A stretch of DNA of 64,000 nucleotides from an uncultured Lachnospiraceae bacterium (GTDB lineage Bacteria > Bacillota > Clostridia > Lachnospirales > Lachnospiraceae). Below, one piece after another: positions 42,102 through 51,368 of the stretch. Within the stretch, counting starts at the first letter, position 1; every line of letters begins with the position of its first letter. The position numbers and the translations under genes were made by a program. Under the pieces are notes generated by a model. That model made no database searches. It was not told the origin of the DNA and saw nothing but the letters and a program-made list of their open reading frames with translations. The DNA lies in NCBI GenBank assembly GCA_947176505.1, contig CAMWQW010000021.1:1-64000 (forward strand). Reading direction: 5' to 3'.

Positions 42102-42185
42102 TTACGTTATGACAGATTATTCTTAAATTATACCACTAATATTATATATCATCGAAAAAAAAGGTGCAATAATCTGTGACAGATT
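42102..42185. promoter_or_regulatory. Operator-like repeats between AraC and GH3 genes
   Basis: A perfect 15-bp palindrome AATCTGT-G-ACAGATT lies at 42,171-42,185. The half ACAGATTATT recurs at 42,112-42,121, and its complement AATAATCTGT at 42,168-42,177. TTACGTTAT (42,102) matches 37,673. The 276-bp divergent gap has room for both promoters but none is confidently assigned. Confidence 0.65.
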
Positions 42186-42348
42186 CAAATATTGTGAAAT
42201 ATTTGCGGTAAATTGTGGAACAACGAATATCGGATAAACAAGATGGATAAAAAGAACATAAGAATATGATTACAATAAGCAGAAGTTATGATAATATATT
42301 ATGATAAAACAGAAATAGATGAAGACCAAGAAAGGATAAGATAATTGT

Positions 42349-44472
42349 ATGGAAAGAGAAGAAGCAAGGCGCAGAGCGGAAGAACTTGTAAGTCAAATGA
42401 CATTGGAAGAGCGCGCCGGGCAGCTGCGTTACGACGCGCCGGCGATAGAAAGACTGGGTATTCCGGCGTATAATTGGTGGGGTGAAAGTCTGCACGGAGT
42501 GGCGAGAGCTGGTATTGCAACCGTGTTCCCGCAGGCAATCGGCATGGCAGCAGCTTTTGACGACAAATTGATAGAGGAGATTGCCGACTGTATCGCAACG
42601 GAAGGCAGGGCAAAGTACAATGCTTATTCGGCGGAGAATGACAGAGATATCTACAAAGGACTCACGTTTTGGTCTCCCAATGTCAATATTTTCCGTGATC
42701 CGAGATGGGGACGCGGTCACGAGACTTATGGCGAGGATCCGTATCTGACATCGAGGCTTGGTGTCGCATATGTCAAAGGACTGCAGGGAGACGGCGAAGT
42801 CATGAAAGCAGCGGCATGCGCCAAGCATTATGCCGTACATTCCGGTCCGGAAGCAGTGCGCCATGAGTTTAATGCAGTTGCGTCTGCTAAAGATATGGAG
42901 GAAACATATCTTCCGGCATTTGAGGCGTTGGTGAAGGAAGCGCATGTAGAAGCGGTTATGGGAGCGTACAATAGGACAAACGGCGAGCCGTGTTGTGGGA
43001 GCAAGACGCTGATTCGGGATATTTTGCGGGACAAATGGAATTTTAAAGGGCATTATGTATCTGACTGCTGGGCAATTTTAGACTTTCATGAGCATCATAT
43101 GGTGACTTCAACACCTGCGGAATCGGCTGCCATGGCGTTAAATGCCGGATGCGACTTAAACTGCGGTATTACATATCTGCATCTCTTAGCGGCGTATGAA
43201 CAAGGGTTAGTGACAGAGGAAGCAATCACAGAGGCGGCGGTGCGACTGTATACGACCCGTTATCTGTTAGGCTTGTTTGACAAGACGCAGTATGACGCAA
43301 TTCCTTATGAAGTTGTGGAGTGTGAGGAGCATATGGCTCTGGCGGATAAGATTACGAAAGAAAGTATTGTCATGTTAAAAAACGACGGCATCTTGCCGCT
43401 TGATATCAATCAACTGAAAACCATCGGTGTTATCGGTCCCAACGCTAACAGCAGAAGGGCTTTGATGGGTAATTATCACGGTACTTCATCCGAGTATGTG
43501 ACTGTATCCGAGGGAATCCAGAGATATGCAGAGGGCAAGGCAAGAGTATTATACTCAGAAGGCTGTGCTTTATTTGAAGATAAGACAGAAAATCTTGCGA
43601 TGCAGGGAGACCGGCTGGCGGAAGCAAAGATTGTGGCAAAGCACAGTGATGTTGTGATATTGTGTCTTGGTTTGGATGAGACGCTTGAAGGAGAAGAAGG
43701 CGATACCGGTAACAGCTATGCCTCCGGTGACAAAGTGGACCTGCTTCTTCCGAAATCACAGAGAGATTTAATGGAAGCCGTTGCTTCCGTAGGGAAACCG
43801 GTTGTATGCTGTCTGATGGCAGGAAGTGCCATTGATTTAAGCTATCCTTCTGAGCATTTTAATGCGATTATGCAGTTATGGTATCCCGGCGCAAGGGGTG
43901 GAAAGAGTATTGCTGATGTTCTGTTCGGAGAGGTTTCGCCTTCCGGCAAGCTACCGGTTACTTTCTACAACAATCTTGAGCAGCTTCCGGACTTCACAGA
44001 TTATGCCATGAAGGGAAGAACCTACCGTTATATGGAGGAACAGGCGCAGTATCCGTTCGGATTCGGATTGACTTACGGTCAGGTAGAAGTTAAGAATGCG
44101 GAAGTTACAGGCATATCGGATGAGAAGGACAGTTTCGGGCTGCCCGATGTGAAGGTTATGGTAACGGCAGTAAACAGCGGTACATGCGATACGGATGATG
44201 TGATACAGATTTACGTGAAAAACACGGATTCCGTTCATGCCGTGACAAATCCGGCATTATGTGCTTTTCAGAGAGTCCATGTGAAAGCGGGACAGAGCAT
44301 AGAAACGGAGCTTACCGTTTCCGGCAGGGCATTCTCGGTTGTAGATGAGAACGGAGAGCGGAAGGCGGACGGCACTCATTATAAGTTATACGCCGGCACG
44401 ACGCAGCCTGATGCGAGAAGTATTGAGTTGACAGGAGTGAAGCCTGTGGAAATGGATGTGTGTCTGTCGTGA
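42349..44472 (+). CDS. GH3 beta-xylosidase/beta-glucosidase-like enzyme
   Basis: A 707-residue intracellular enzyme without a signal peptide. The GH3 N-terminal barrel has IPAYNWWGESLHGVARAG (common in GH3 xylosidases), WGRGHETYGEDP and the nucleophile Asp239 in HYVSDCWAI. The second domain begins with KNDGILPL, and a fibronectin III-like domain closes the protein (about 600-700). It likely removes xylose or glucose from oligosaccharides imported by the adjacent ABC transporter. The 3' end overlaps a terminator hairpin. Confidence 0.9.
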   Translation: MEREEARRRAEELVSQMTLEERAGQLRYDAPAIERLGIPAYNWWGESLHGVARAGIATVFPQAIGMAAAFDDKLIEEIADCIATEGRAKYNAYSAENDRDIYKGLTFWSPNVNIFRDPRWGRGHETYGEDPYLTSRLGVAYVKGLQGDGEVMKAAACAKHYAVHSGPEAVRHEFNAVASAKDMEETYLPAFEALVKEAHVEAVMGAYNRTNGEPCCGSKTLIRDILRDKWNFKGHYVSDCWAILDFHEHHMVTSTPAESAAMALNAGCDLNCGITYLHLLAAYEQGLVTEEAITEAAVRLYTTRYLLGLFDKTQYDAIPYEVVECEEHMALADKITKESIVMLKNDGILPLDINQLKTIGVIGPNANSRRALMGNYHGTSSEYVTVSEGIQRYAEGKARVLYSEGCALFEDKTENLAMQGDRLAEAKIVAKHSDVVILCLGLDETLEGEEGDTGNSYASGDKVDLLLPKSQRDLMEAVASVGKPVVCCLMAGSAIDLSYPSEHFNAIMQLWYPGARGGKSIADVLFGEVSPSGKLPVTFYNNLEQLPDFTDYAMKGRTYRYMEEQAQYPFGFGLTYGQVEVKNAEVTGISDEKDSFGLPDVKVMVTAVNSGTCDTDDVIQIYVKNTDSVHAVTNPALCAFQRVHVKAGQSIETELTVSGRAFSVVDENGERKADGTHYKLYAGTTQPDARSIELTGVKPVEMDVCLS

Positions 44473-44486
44473 GGACGACAGACACT
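44460..44486. terminator. Bidirectional terminator overlapping the GH3 stop codon
   Basis: GTGTCTGTCGT (44,460-44,470) and ACGACAGACAC (44,475-44,485) form a perfect 11-bp stem with a GAGG loop. The GH3 stop TGA is inside. It separates two convergent genes; no strong T-run follows. Confidence 0.7.
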
Positions 44487-44498
44487 TCATCACATGTT

Positions 44499-45926
44499 TT
44501 ACGGTTTGTTCATACGGAGTGCTGATTCATAGTCTTTCAAGGAAGCGATTGCTTGTGGCGCCAACGGGAACAGTGCAATCATATTAAATACGGTCATCAG
44601 TCCGACACCCAGATCGCCAAGGTCCCATACGAAAGTGTATGCAGCCATACCGCCGATAAAGAGCATGACGAGAGCAAGGATTTTATACAGTGTTTGAGAC
44701 AGCCAATTGTCACCAAATAGATAGGCGACATTGGAGCGGGCATAGAACAGAATGCCAATAAAAGTCGAGAAACTGAACAGCCAAAGGATAGCGGCAATAA
44801 ATATGACTCCGAAATAGCCCAAATGGTGCTGCATGGCAGTCTGTAAAAGATCCATACCCACAAGTCCGTCTGTCAGTTGAGACGGGGCAAGGAGCATGAT
44901 CATGGCAGAACAGCTACAGATTACGATGGTATCAATAAACACGCCTAATGCCTGTAACAATCCTTCCTTTGCCGGGTGACTGATATCGGCAGCCGCGGCT
45001 GCGCAGGGTGCGGAACCGGAACCGGCTTCGTTGGAGAATAATCCGCGCTTGGCTCCGTTCATGATAACGGCTCCGAATCCTCCGGCGACTGCCTGCCGCA
45101 AACCGAACGCCTCCGAGAATATCTGGCGGAATACGGAAGGAAGCAGTGGGAGATTCTTTAATATAACGAATATTGTGATTGCGAAATAACATGCCGCCAT
45201 AATAGGGACTAAAATATCCAGTACCTTTACGGTGGCATTTTTACGCAGAACAATCACTGCGGAGACGGCTACCAGAATGATGGTCGTATAGAGCGGCGGA
45301 ATATGAAATGCATTCTCAAAAGCCGAGGAGACGGAGTTGCCGATTACCTGACTGATACCGCACCAGCAGATTAAGCCGGAGAGGGCAAACAGGACGGCGA
45401 TGACAGAATGCTTACGTTTACTGTCTTTCCGGATAAAAAGATGATGGATATAGTAAGCGGGACCGCCGCGATATCCTCCGTACAGCGGATCTTTTTCTTT
45501 GTGGAGCTGCGCCAGAGTTCCTTCAATAAATGCAGTGGAAGAACCCAGAAGGGCAATGATCCACATCCAGAAGACCGCGCCCGCTCCGCCGGCAGAGATT
45601 GCCGCTACGACGCCGACGAGATTTCCCATTCCGACACGGGTTGCCGTTGACACGATAAGAGCCTGCAGACCGGATATGGCGCCGCTTTGTGATGTTTTTT
45701 TCTTTTCAACGGTAATCTTTAACATTTCCGGAAACATTCGAAAGGGCAGAAATCTTGTCCGTGCCGTGAAATAGATGCCGGATGGAATCAGAATCAGAAC
45801 AAGCAAGGAGAGTCCGAGTGAACTTCCGCCGGGCAGCGGGATTGTGATCAAGTCGCCCCAGAGTACATGATACACAGCATAGAAGAAGTTCATGAAAGAT
45901 TCGCTTATTGATTCCCAGATAGTCAT
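44499..45926 (-). CDS. AGCS-family sodium:amino-acid symporter 1
   Basis: A 475-residue membrane protein with about ten to eleven helices that takes up alanine or glycine with sodium. AGCS signatures are VSTATRVGMGNLVGVVAAIS and GPAYYIHHL, and the GLFSNEAGSGSAPCAAAAA segment. Ribosome site GAGG. It is the first of two AGCS genes in the window, and they are not recent duplicates. Confidence 0.93.
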   Translation of the reverse strand: MTIWESISESFMNFFYAVYHVLWGDLITIPLPGGSSLGLSLLVLILIPSGIYFTARTRFLPFRMFPEMLKITVEKKKTSQSGAISGLQALIVSTATRVGMGNLVGVVAAISAGGAGAVFWMWIIALLGSSTAFIEGTLAQLHKEKDPLYGGYRGGPAYYIHHLFIRKDSKRKHSVIAVLFALSGLICWCGISQVIGNSVSSAFENAFHIPPLYTTIILVAVSAVIVLRKNATVKVLDILVPIMAACYFAITIFVILKNLPLLPSVFRQIFSEAFGLRQAVAGGFGAVIMNGAKRGLFSNEAGSGSAPCAAAAADISHPAKEGLLQALGVFIDTIVICSCSAMIMLLAPSQLTDGLVGMDLLQTAMQHHLGYFGVIFIAAILWLFSFSTFIGILFYARSNVAYLFGDNWLSQTLYKILALVMLFIGGMAAYTFVWDLGDLGVGLMTVFNMIALFPLAPQAIASLKDYESALRMNKP

Positions 45927-46003
45927 ATGATAATCCTCATTTCTGTTTATTATTTGTGATAGAAGTCATTTCAAATTTAAGCTGGCAGCGGACTTGTCCG
46001 CTT

Positions 46004-46185
46004 TTCTTATTCTATAGGAAATTGCGACAGTGTAAACCATTTAAGGAAAATGCGGAGCATTCTCTGAATCGTCGCTGCCGAGCGACGATTTCTTATTCTA
46101 TAGAAAATTGCGACAGTGCAAACCATTTAAGGAGAATGCGGAGCATTCTCTGAATCGTCGCTGCCGAGCGACGATTTTTTATTTA
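46004..46185. repeat. Tandem 86-bp repeat with terminator hairpins
   Basis: Units 46,004-46,089 and 46,090-46,175 differ by only a few bases. Each has GAGAATGC-GGA-GCATTCTC (imperfect in unit 1) and ATCGTCGCT-GCCG-AGCGACGAT followed by T's. A third hairpin, AGCGGAC-TT-GTCCGCT, ends just before unit 1. They sit between the divergent AGCS and recombinase genes, where a terminator is not expected, so they may be a relic of a deletion, or attenuators. Confidence 0.85.
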
Positions 46186-46339
46186 GTATATACTGTAAAC
46201 TTCCATTTGTAAATTTATTAAGCAGATGTTCTCATGATTTTTCCGATTATGAATTTTATATTAATTTCTATATTACGTTTGTTTTTTTAATGTAAATTAT
46301 GGTACGTTTCTCTTACTTTTACAAAGAAAGGAGAAGCGA

Positions 46340-47164
46340 ATGAAAGACAATACAAAAGAATTGGAAACATTTAAAGAATATCTGCGCTGTGACGAATTGT
46401 CGGAAAGGACGCAGGAGATATATCTGCTGTATGTGAAACATTTCCTGATATGGCTTGACGGACGAAACCTGACCAAGTATGAAGTGATGGATTATAAAGA
46501 AATAATATTGAAAGAAGAGAAAAAAACAGCGACAATCAATCTGATGATCACGGCAGTCAACAGGTATCTTAAGTTTGCAGGATGTGAGGAGTGTACGGTA
46601 CGTGCTCTGAGGGTACAGAAAAGACAGTGCCCTGACAATATTCTGAGTATAGATGAATACCGCAGAATGACGGCGTATGCTCGGAAGGTCGGACAGGATA
46701 AATACTATTGTATCATGCGCACACTGGCTCTGACCGGAATCCGTGTCAGCGAGCTTTCCGGTTGTACGGTGGAGGCGGTCGGGCAAGGCGGCTTTGAGGT
46801 GGAGAATAAGGGAAAACGAAGGAATGTCTATCTCCCCTATAAGCTGACGGGAGATTTAAGGCGATATTGTGAAGAGGCGCATATTGACGACGGTGTTATT
46901 TTTCGGGGAAATCACGGAACGCCAATCAGCAGAGTGGCAGTTTATAAGATGTTTATAAAAATGGCGGAGAAGGCAGGCGTACCGTGGAAAAAAGCACATC
47001 CGCACAGTTTCAGACACTTGTTTGCCATAACTTATATGCAGAAGTATGCCAATCTGCCGGAACTGGCGGATATACTCGGACATTCCAGTCTGGAGACTAC
47101 CAGAATCTATACGACAACGACTGCGGAGGATAAGCGCAGGAGGATGAATGAGCTGGATCTGTGA
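46340..47164 (+). CDS. Tyrosine recombinase, XerC/D-like
   Basis: A 274-residue recombinase. SAM-like N-terminal domain (TFKEYLRCDELSERTQEIYL) and a catalytic domain with all key residues: Arg in LTGIRVSEL, Lys in NKGKRRNV, HPHSFRH, LGHSSLETTRIY with Tyr nucleophile. It has no excisionase or phage gene next to it. Stand-alone genes of this size in clostridia often act on a local DNA switch or as resolvases. Ribosome site AAAGGAG. Its target is not visible, although the tandem repeats upstream are candidates. Confidence 0.92.
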   Translation: MKDNTKELETFKEYLRCDELSERTQEIYLLYVKHFLIWLDGRNLTKYEVMDYKEIILKEEKKTATINLMITAVNRYLKFAGCEECTVRALRVQKRQCPDNILSIDEYRRMTAYARKVGQDKYYCIMRTLALTGIRVSELSGCTVEAVGQGGFEVENKGKRRNVYLPYKLTGDLRRYCEEAHIDDGVIFRGNHGTPISRVAVYKMFIKMAEKAGVPWKKAHPHSFRHLFAITYMQKYANLPELADILGHSSLETTRIYTTTTAEDKRRRMNELDL

Positions 47165-47256
47165 GAGTATCCTTTTAACAGGGGGAAGAACCTGCGCATG
47201 GGTATGGAACATGGATTTATGAGGCATACTCTATTAAAATGCATTCATGCGGTGAA

Positions 47257-47727
47257 TCAGGACAGCGGATACAGAATGTTTTCAGTGATAACGCCGCAGC
47301 CGATTTTTGTGCCGGAGTTTCCGGAAGGCTGTGTGGTGAAATCGTCAGGTGAGCTGTGAATGATCAGGGAACGACCGAGGATTTCCGGTAGTTCAAATCT
47401 GTCGGTATAAAAAACACTGTAGGCATAGCCCTCATTGCCAAGGAGAGGAAGCAGATCGCCGGCATGTTTCGGGTGCGGCAGTCCGCCGGGATTATAATGA
47501 TTGCCGGTTTTATCAAAAGGAACGGAACAGTTACCGGTCTCATGGATGTGCATGCCATAGAATTGACTGTAAGGTGGAATGTTCTCGTACGGCAGACCGT
47601 ATACTTCTGTTTCTACCAATACACCGCCGAAAGGAACGGGATAAAAATATGCGATGCCGTGAAGTGAAGGATTCTCGGTATTGCCGTTTATCTTTGCGTA
47701 TGCGCTGGGATATGAATATTGTCTCAT
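47257..47727 (-). CDS. Cu/Zn superoxide dismutase-like protein
   Basis: A 156-residue protein without a signal peptide. SOD-type metal ligands are visible: GMHIHETGNCS (two His), HYNPGG, HPKHAGDL (His, His, Asp) and LIIHSSPDDF (His). The C-terminal IGCGVI has the second disulfide Cys. Most bacterial Cu/Zn SODs are exported, so a cytoplasmic one in an anaerobe is notable. The start ATG at 47,727 follows an AGGA; an upstream extension to 48,162 runs into the ZIP gene and is rejected. Convergent with the recombinase and divergent from the ZIP transporter. Confidence 0.85.
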   Translation of the reverse strand: MRQYSYPSAYAKINGNTENPSLHGIAYFYPVPFGGVLVETEVYGLPYENIPPYSQFYGMHIHETGNCSVPFDKTGNHYNPGGLPHPKHAGDLLPLLGNEGYAYSVFYTDRFELPEILGRSLIIHSSPDDFTTQPSGNSGTKIGCGVITENILYPLS

Positions 47728-47834
47728 GATTGTTTTCCTGTGATAGATTAAGATTGCTTTATGATATGTGGCGTGAAGCCATATTGTGCATAGGATAAAA
47801 TATCTGCTGTAGATTAAGAAGGATAGGTGATAGT

Positions 47835-48611
47835 ATGCAGTTGGCGCTTGGATTATTGATTCCGTTTGCAGGAACGACGTTAGGTTCTGCGATGGTTTTC
47901 TGCATGAGGAGAGAAATGAATAGGAAACTGGAGCAAATGCTTTTGGGATTTGCTTCCGGAGTAATGATAGCCGCTTCCGTGTGGTCGCTTTTAATTCCGG
48001 CAATTGATATGGCGGCTGAGCAGGGTAGAATCGCTTGGGTGCCTGCCACGGTGGGATTTCTTGGCGGAATGGCTTTTTTGCTCGTTCTGGACAGTCTGAT
48101 TCCGCATTTGCATCTGGAAAGTACGCATCCGGAAGGCATAGAAGCCAATTTAAAAAAAACAACTATGCTTGTCCTCGCGGTGACGCTGCATAATATTCCC
48201 GAAGGAATGTCCGTCGGGGTAACTTTTGCAGGCGCGTTGCTAGGTGATGCGGGCATTACCATGGCTGGGGCATTTGCGCTGGCAGTGGGGATAGCAATCC
48301 AGAATTTTCCGGAGGGAGCGATTATATCCATGCCGCTTCGCGGGGAGGGAATGTCACGGCTTCGGTCCTTTGTATATGGTTCATTGTCCGGAATTGTGGA
48401 ACCGATTGCAGCCACGGTTACCATATTGCTTGCCAGTCAGATTGTGCCGGCGCTTCCTTATCTGCTTGCATTTGCGGCAGGAGCAATGATATATGTCGTT
48501 GTGGAAGAGCTGATTCCCGAGGCGCAGACAGGAGAACATAGCAATGTAGGGACGATTGGCGCTGCGTTGGGATTTGTAATTATGATGATACTGGATGTTG
48601 CACTCGGATAA
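47835..48611 (+). CDS. ZIP-family metal transporter
   Basis: A 258-residue membrane protein with eight helices. Signature motifs: HNIPEGMSVGV (helix 4) and QNFPEGAIISMP (helix 5), the His/Glu metal-binding pairs of ZupT/ZIP proteins. It imports zinc or other divalent metal ions. A loop with HLHLESTHPEG is His-rich. Its gene is divergent from the Cu/Zn-SOD-like gene, perhaps supplying its metal. Confidence 0.93.
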   Translation: MQLALGLLIPFAGTTLGSAMVFCMRREMNRKLEQMLLGFASGVMIAASVWSLLIPAIDMAAEQGRIAWVPATVGFLGGMAFLLVLDSLIPHLHLESTHPEGIEANLKKTTMLVLAVTLHNIPEGMSVGVTFAGALLGDAGITMAGAFALAVGIAIQNFPEGAIISMPLRGEGMSRLRSFVYGSLSGIVEPIAATVTILLASQIVPALPYLLAFAAGAMIYVVVEELIPEAQTGEHSNVGTIGAALGFVIMMILDVALG

Positions 48612-48726
48612 TCGAAATTATATTGGTATTATAATTTGTATTTAACTTCAGAAGTTTGTGTTGTAGACGGTCATTTTATCATGTATAATGTGAAATTATA
48701 CATGATAATCAGTGGGGTGCAGGAAG

Positions 48727-49851
48727 ATGAATGATAAGAAATTAGGATTCGGGTTAATGCGGCTGCCGCTGCTTGACGCAGGTGATGCCGCCAGTATCGA
48801 CATAGAGCAGACCAAGCAGATGGTAGATACTTTTATAGAGAAGGGCTTTACGTATTTTGATACTGCATGGATGTACTGCGGATTTAAGAGCGAGAATGCA
48901 GCGAAAGAATGTCTGGTTGACAGACATCCCCGCGACAGTTTTACTCTTGCGACGAAACTTCATGCTGGTTTTCTCACATCCAAAGAGGACAGAGATAAGA
49001 TTTTCAATGAGCAGCTTAAGAAGACGGGAGTTGATTTTTTCGATTACTATCTGCTGCATGACATGGGACGCGGCCACTATAAGATTTATACGGAGTTTGA
49101 CTGCTTTAACTGGCTGGTTGAGAAGAAGAAACAAGGGCTTGTTAAGCACATAGGTTTTTCTTTTCATGACAATGCGGAATTTTTAGAGCAGGTGCTGACA
49201 GAGCATCCGGAGATGGAGTTTGTACAGATCCAGCTTAATTATCTGGATTGGAGCAGTCCGAGCATTCAGTCCGGGCTTTGCTACGAGACAGCAACTGCTC
49301 ATGGTGTACCTGTTTTTGTCATGGAACCGGTCAAAGGAGGGACACTTACGCAGGTGCCGGAGGCAGTGACGCAGATGTTCAAGGAACATAATCCACAAAT
49401 GTCCGTTCCGTCGTGGGCAATCCGTTTTGCAGCCGGTCTTGACAATGTGAAGATGGTTTTAAGCGGTATGAGCAATATGGAACAGTTATTGGATAATATT
49501 GATTATATGTCGGACTTCAAACCTTTGGATGAACAGGAGCAACAGCTCATAAGCAGAGCGGTGGCGATGATTAACGGCAATATCGCGATACCGTGTACGG
49601 GCTGTTCTTACTGTACGGACGGCTGTCCGAAGAAAATTGCCATTCCGAAGTATTTCTCGCTTTATAATGCTGACAGGCAGGAAGCGGAAGGGAAAGGATG
49701 GACGCCGCAGGGTACATATTATGACCGATTGACACAGAATTTCGGTAAGGCAGGAGACTGTATCGCCTGCGGACAGTGTGAGCGGATATGCCCGCAGCAT
49801 TTGCCGATTATCGAACACTTGAAAGACGTGGCTGAGTATTTCGGCAAATAG
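48727..49851 (+). CDS. Aldo/keto reductase with C-terminal ferredoxin domain
   Basis: A 374-residue cytoplasmic protein. The N-terminal aldo/keto reductase barrel has GFGLMRLPL, FDTAWMY (catalytic Asp-Tyr), ATKLH and KHIGFSFHD. The C-terminal part has two 4Fe-4S motifs: CTGCSYCTDGCPKKI and CIACGQCERICPQHL. Such fusions are common in anaerobes; the electron donor and carbonyl substrate are unknown. ATG 48,727 follows AGGAAG. A promoter was not clear. Confidence 0.93.
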   Translation: MNDKKLGFGLMRLPLLDAGDAASIDIEQTKQMVDTFIEKGFTYFDTAWMYCGFKSENAAKECLVDRHPRDSFTLATKLHAGFLTSKEDRDKIFNEQLKKTGVDFFDYYLLHDMGRGHYKIYTEFDCFNWLVEKKKQGLVKHIGFSFHDNAEFLEQVLTEHPEMEFVQIQLNYLDWSSPSIQSGLCYETATAHGVPVFVMEPVKGGTLTQVPEAVTQMFKEHNPQMSVPSWAIRFAAGLDNVKMVLSGMSNMEQLLDNIDYMSDFKPLDEQEQQLISRAVAMINGNIAIPCTGCSYCTDGCPKKIAIPKYFSLYNADRQEAEGKGWTPQGTYYDRLTQNFGKAGDCIACGQCERICPQHLPIIEHLKDVAEYFGK

Positions 49852-49894
49852 AGCAGGGTAGATTTTTCAATTGTGGGATTGGTGTGTCAGACAG

Positions 49895-51232
49895 ATGAAC
49901 GAGAAGAACGATTTGACAAAAGGAAGTGTAGGGAAAAACCTACTGTTATTTGCAATGCCGTATCTGTTGTCGTGCTTTATGCAGACATTTTACGGTATGG
50001 CGGATTTGTTCGTGGTAGGTTTGTATAACGGATCGGAGACTACCACGGCGGTTTCTATCGGTAGTCAGGTCATGCATATGCTGACTGTGATTATTGTTGG
50101 ATTTGCCATGGGAACTACCGTGCGTATCGGGCGGAGTGTGGGCGCGGGTGATGATCAGGCGGTAGCCGAGACCGTGGGAACATCTATTGTTTTCTTTACT
50201 GTATTTGCAGTGATTGTGACAGGAGCGCTGCTTCTTTGTACGTCAGCGGTTACAGGAGTTATGTTAACTCCGGCAGAGGCGGTAGGGGAAACGAAGATAT
50301 ATCTTGCCATATGTTTTGCGGGGATTCCGTTTATCACGGCATACAATGTAATAAGCAGCATTTTCCGGGGCGCAGGAGATTCCAGACGCCCCATGTATTT
50401 TGTGGGCATTGCCTGTGTGGTCAATGTTGCACTTGATTTTGTGTTTATCGGTCTGTGCGGAATGGGAGCGGCAGGCGCGGCACTCGGAACGATATGCGGT
50501 CAGGCGGTAAGTGTGATTGTCTCGATTTTTATGATGAAAAGACGGGATATGGGAATACGCATTCAAAGACAGGACATTCGTGCAGACAAGGAAGTCATTT
50601 CACAGATATTGAAGGTGGGTGCGCCGATTGCAATGCAGGACGGGCTGATTCAAATCGCGTTTATCGTGATTACCGTGATTGCCAACAGTCGCGGACTGAT
50701 TACATCGGCGGCGGTAGGCATCGTTGAGAAATTGATTGGCTTCATGTTCCTAGTTCCCTCGGCATTTCTGTCTGCGATATCTGCTATTACGGCACAGAAT
50801 ATGGGAGCAAATAAGGCACAGAGGGCACGCCGCACGCTGTATTACGGGCTTGCCATTACAGTCGGCTGGGGAGCTTTATGTGCATTGTACAACCAATTTC
50901 TGCCGCATACGCTTGTCGGAATGTTTACGAGAGACGCGGTGGTGCTGGCAGCAGGGTGCGAATATCTGCGTGCATATGCTTTTGACTGTGTCTTTGCGGC
51001 GGTTCATTTCTGTTTCAGCGGATATTTCTGCGGAGATCAGAAATCAATGATTTCATTTATACATAATATTACGGCAATTTTGCTCGTCCGTATTCCGGGG
51101 GCATGGTTTGCGAGCAAGTTTTTCCCTGACTCACTTTATCCGATGGGATGGGCGGCTCCGCTCGGGTCGCTGCTGTCGGCGGTGATATGCGTTGGCTTCT
51201 ATATATATTATAGGAGAAGAGAGAAGGCATAA
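49895..51232 (+). CDS. MATE-family efflux transporter
   Basis: A 445-residue protein with 12 helices of the MATE/NorM class: [35 protein letters not shown] and, in the second half, [17 protein letters not shown]. It exports cationic compounds with sodium or protons. The ATG at 49,895 is chosen; a TTG at 49,871 is possible. It lies 43 bp after the reductase gene and could share its transcript. Confidence 0.93.
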   Translation: MNEKNDLTKGSVGKNLLLFAMPYLLSCFMQTFYGMADLFVVGLYNGSETTTAVSIGSQVMHMLTVIIVGFAMGTTVRIGRSVGAGDDQAVAETVGTSIVFFTVFAVIVTGALLLCTSAVTGVMLTPAEAVGETKIYLAICFAGIPFITAYNVISSIFRGAGDSRRPMYFVGIACVVNVALDFVFIGLCGMGAAGAALGTICGQAVSVIVSIFMMKRRDMGIRIQRQDIRADKEVISQILKVGAPIAMQDGLIQIAFIVITVIANSRGLITSAAVGIVEKLIGFMFLVPSAFLSAISAITAQNMGANKAQRARRTLYYGLAITVGWGALCALYNQFLPHTLVGMFTRDAVVLAAGCEYLRAYAFDCVFAAVHFCFSGYFCGDQKSMISFIHNITAILLVRIPGAWFASKFFPDSLYPMGWAAPLGSLLSAVICVGFYIYYRRREKA

Positions 51233-51256
51233 GAGGAGACTTTACGTAATTGTTGT

Positions 51257-51280
51257 ACTTGATATAGTACTTGATATAGT
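51257..51280. repeat. Two copies of a 12-bp direct repeat
   Basis: ACTTGATATAGT occurs twice in direct succession (51,257-51,268 and 51,269-51,280) upstream of the chemoreceptor gene. It contains TTGATA, which may serve as a -35 or a regulator site. Confidence 0.75.
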
Positions 51281-51368
51281 TATACATTCACTGGACGAAT
51301 TCAAATATTTTGTGTTATACTATGTCATGTGTTCTTGTTCTATATACTTAGAGTTCAGGAGGTTACAG

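Noticed and set aside
46004..46175. Possible CRISPR array from the tandem repeats
   Set aside because: Only two units of 86 bp with no variable spacers and no cas genes; each unit is a hairpin module.
47728..48162. N-terminal extension of the SOD-like protein to 48,162
   Set aside because: The added residues overlap the ZIP gene on the other strand and are Pro/Lys/Arg-rich, unlike a signal peptide. The family start is at 47,727.
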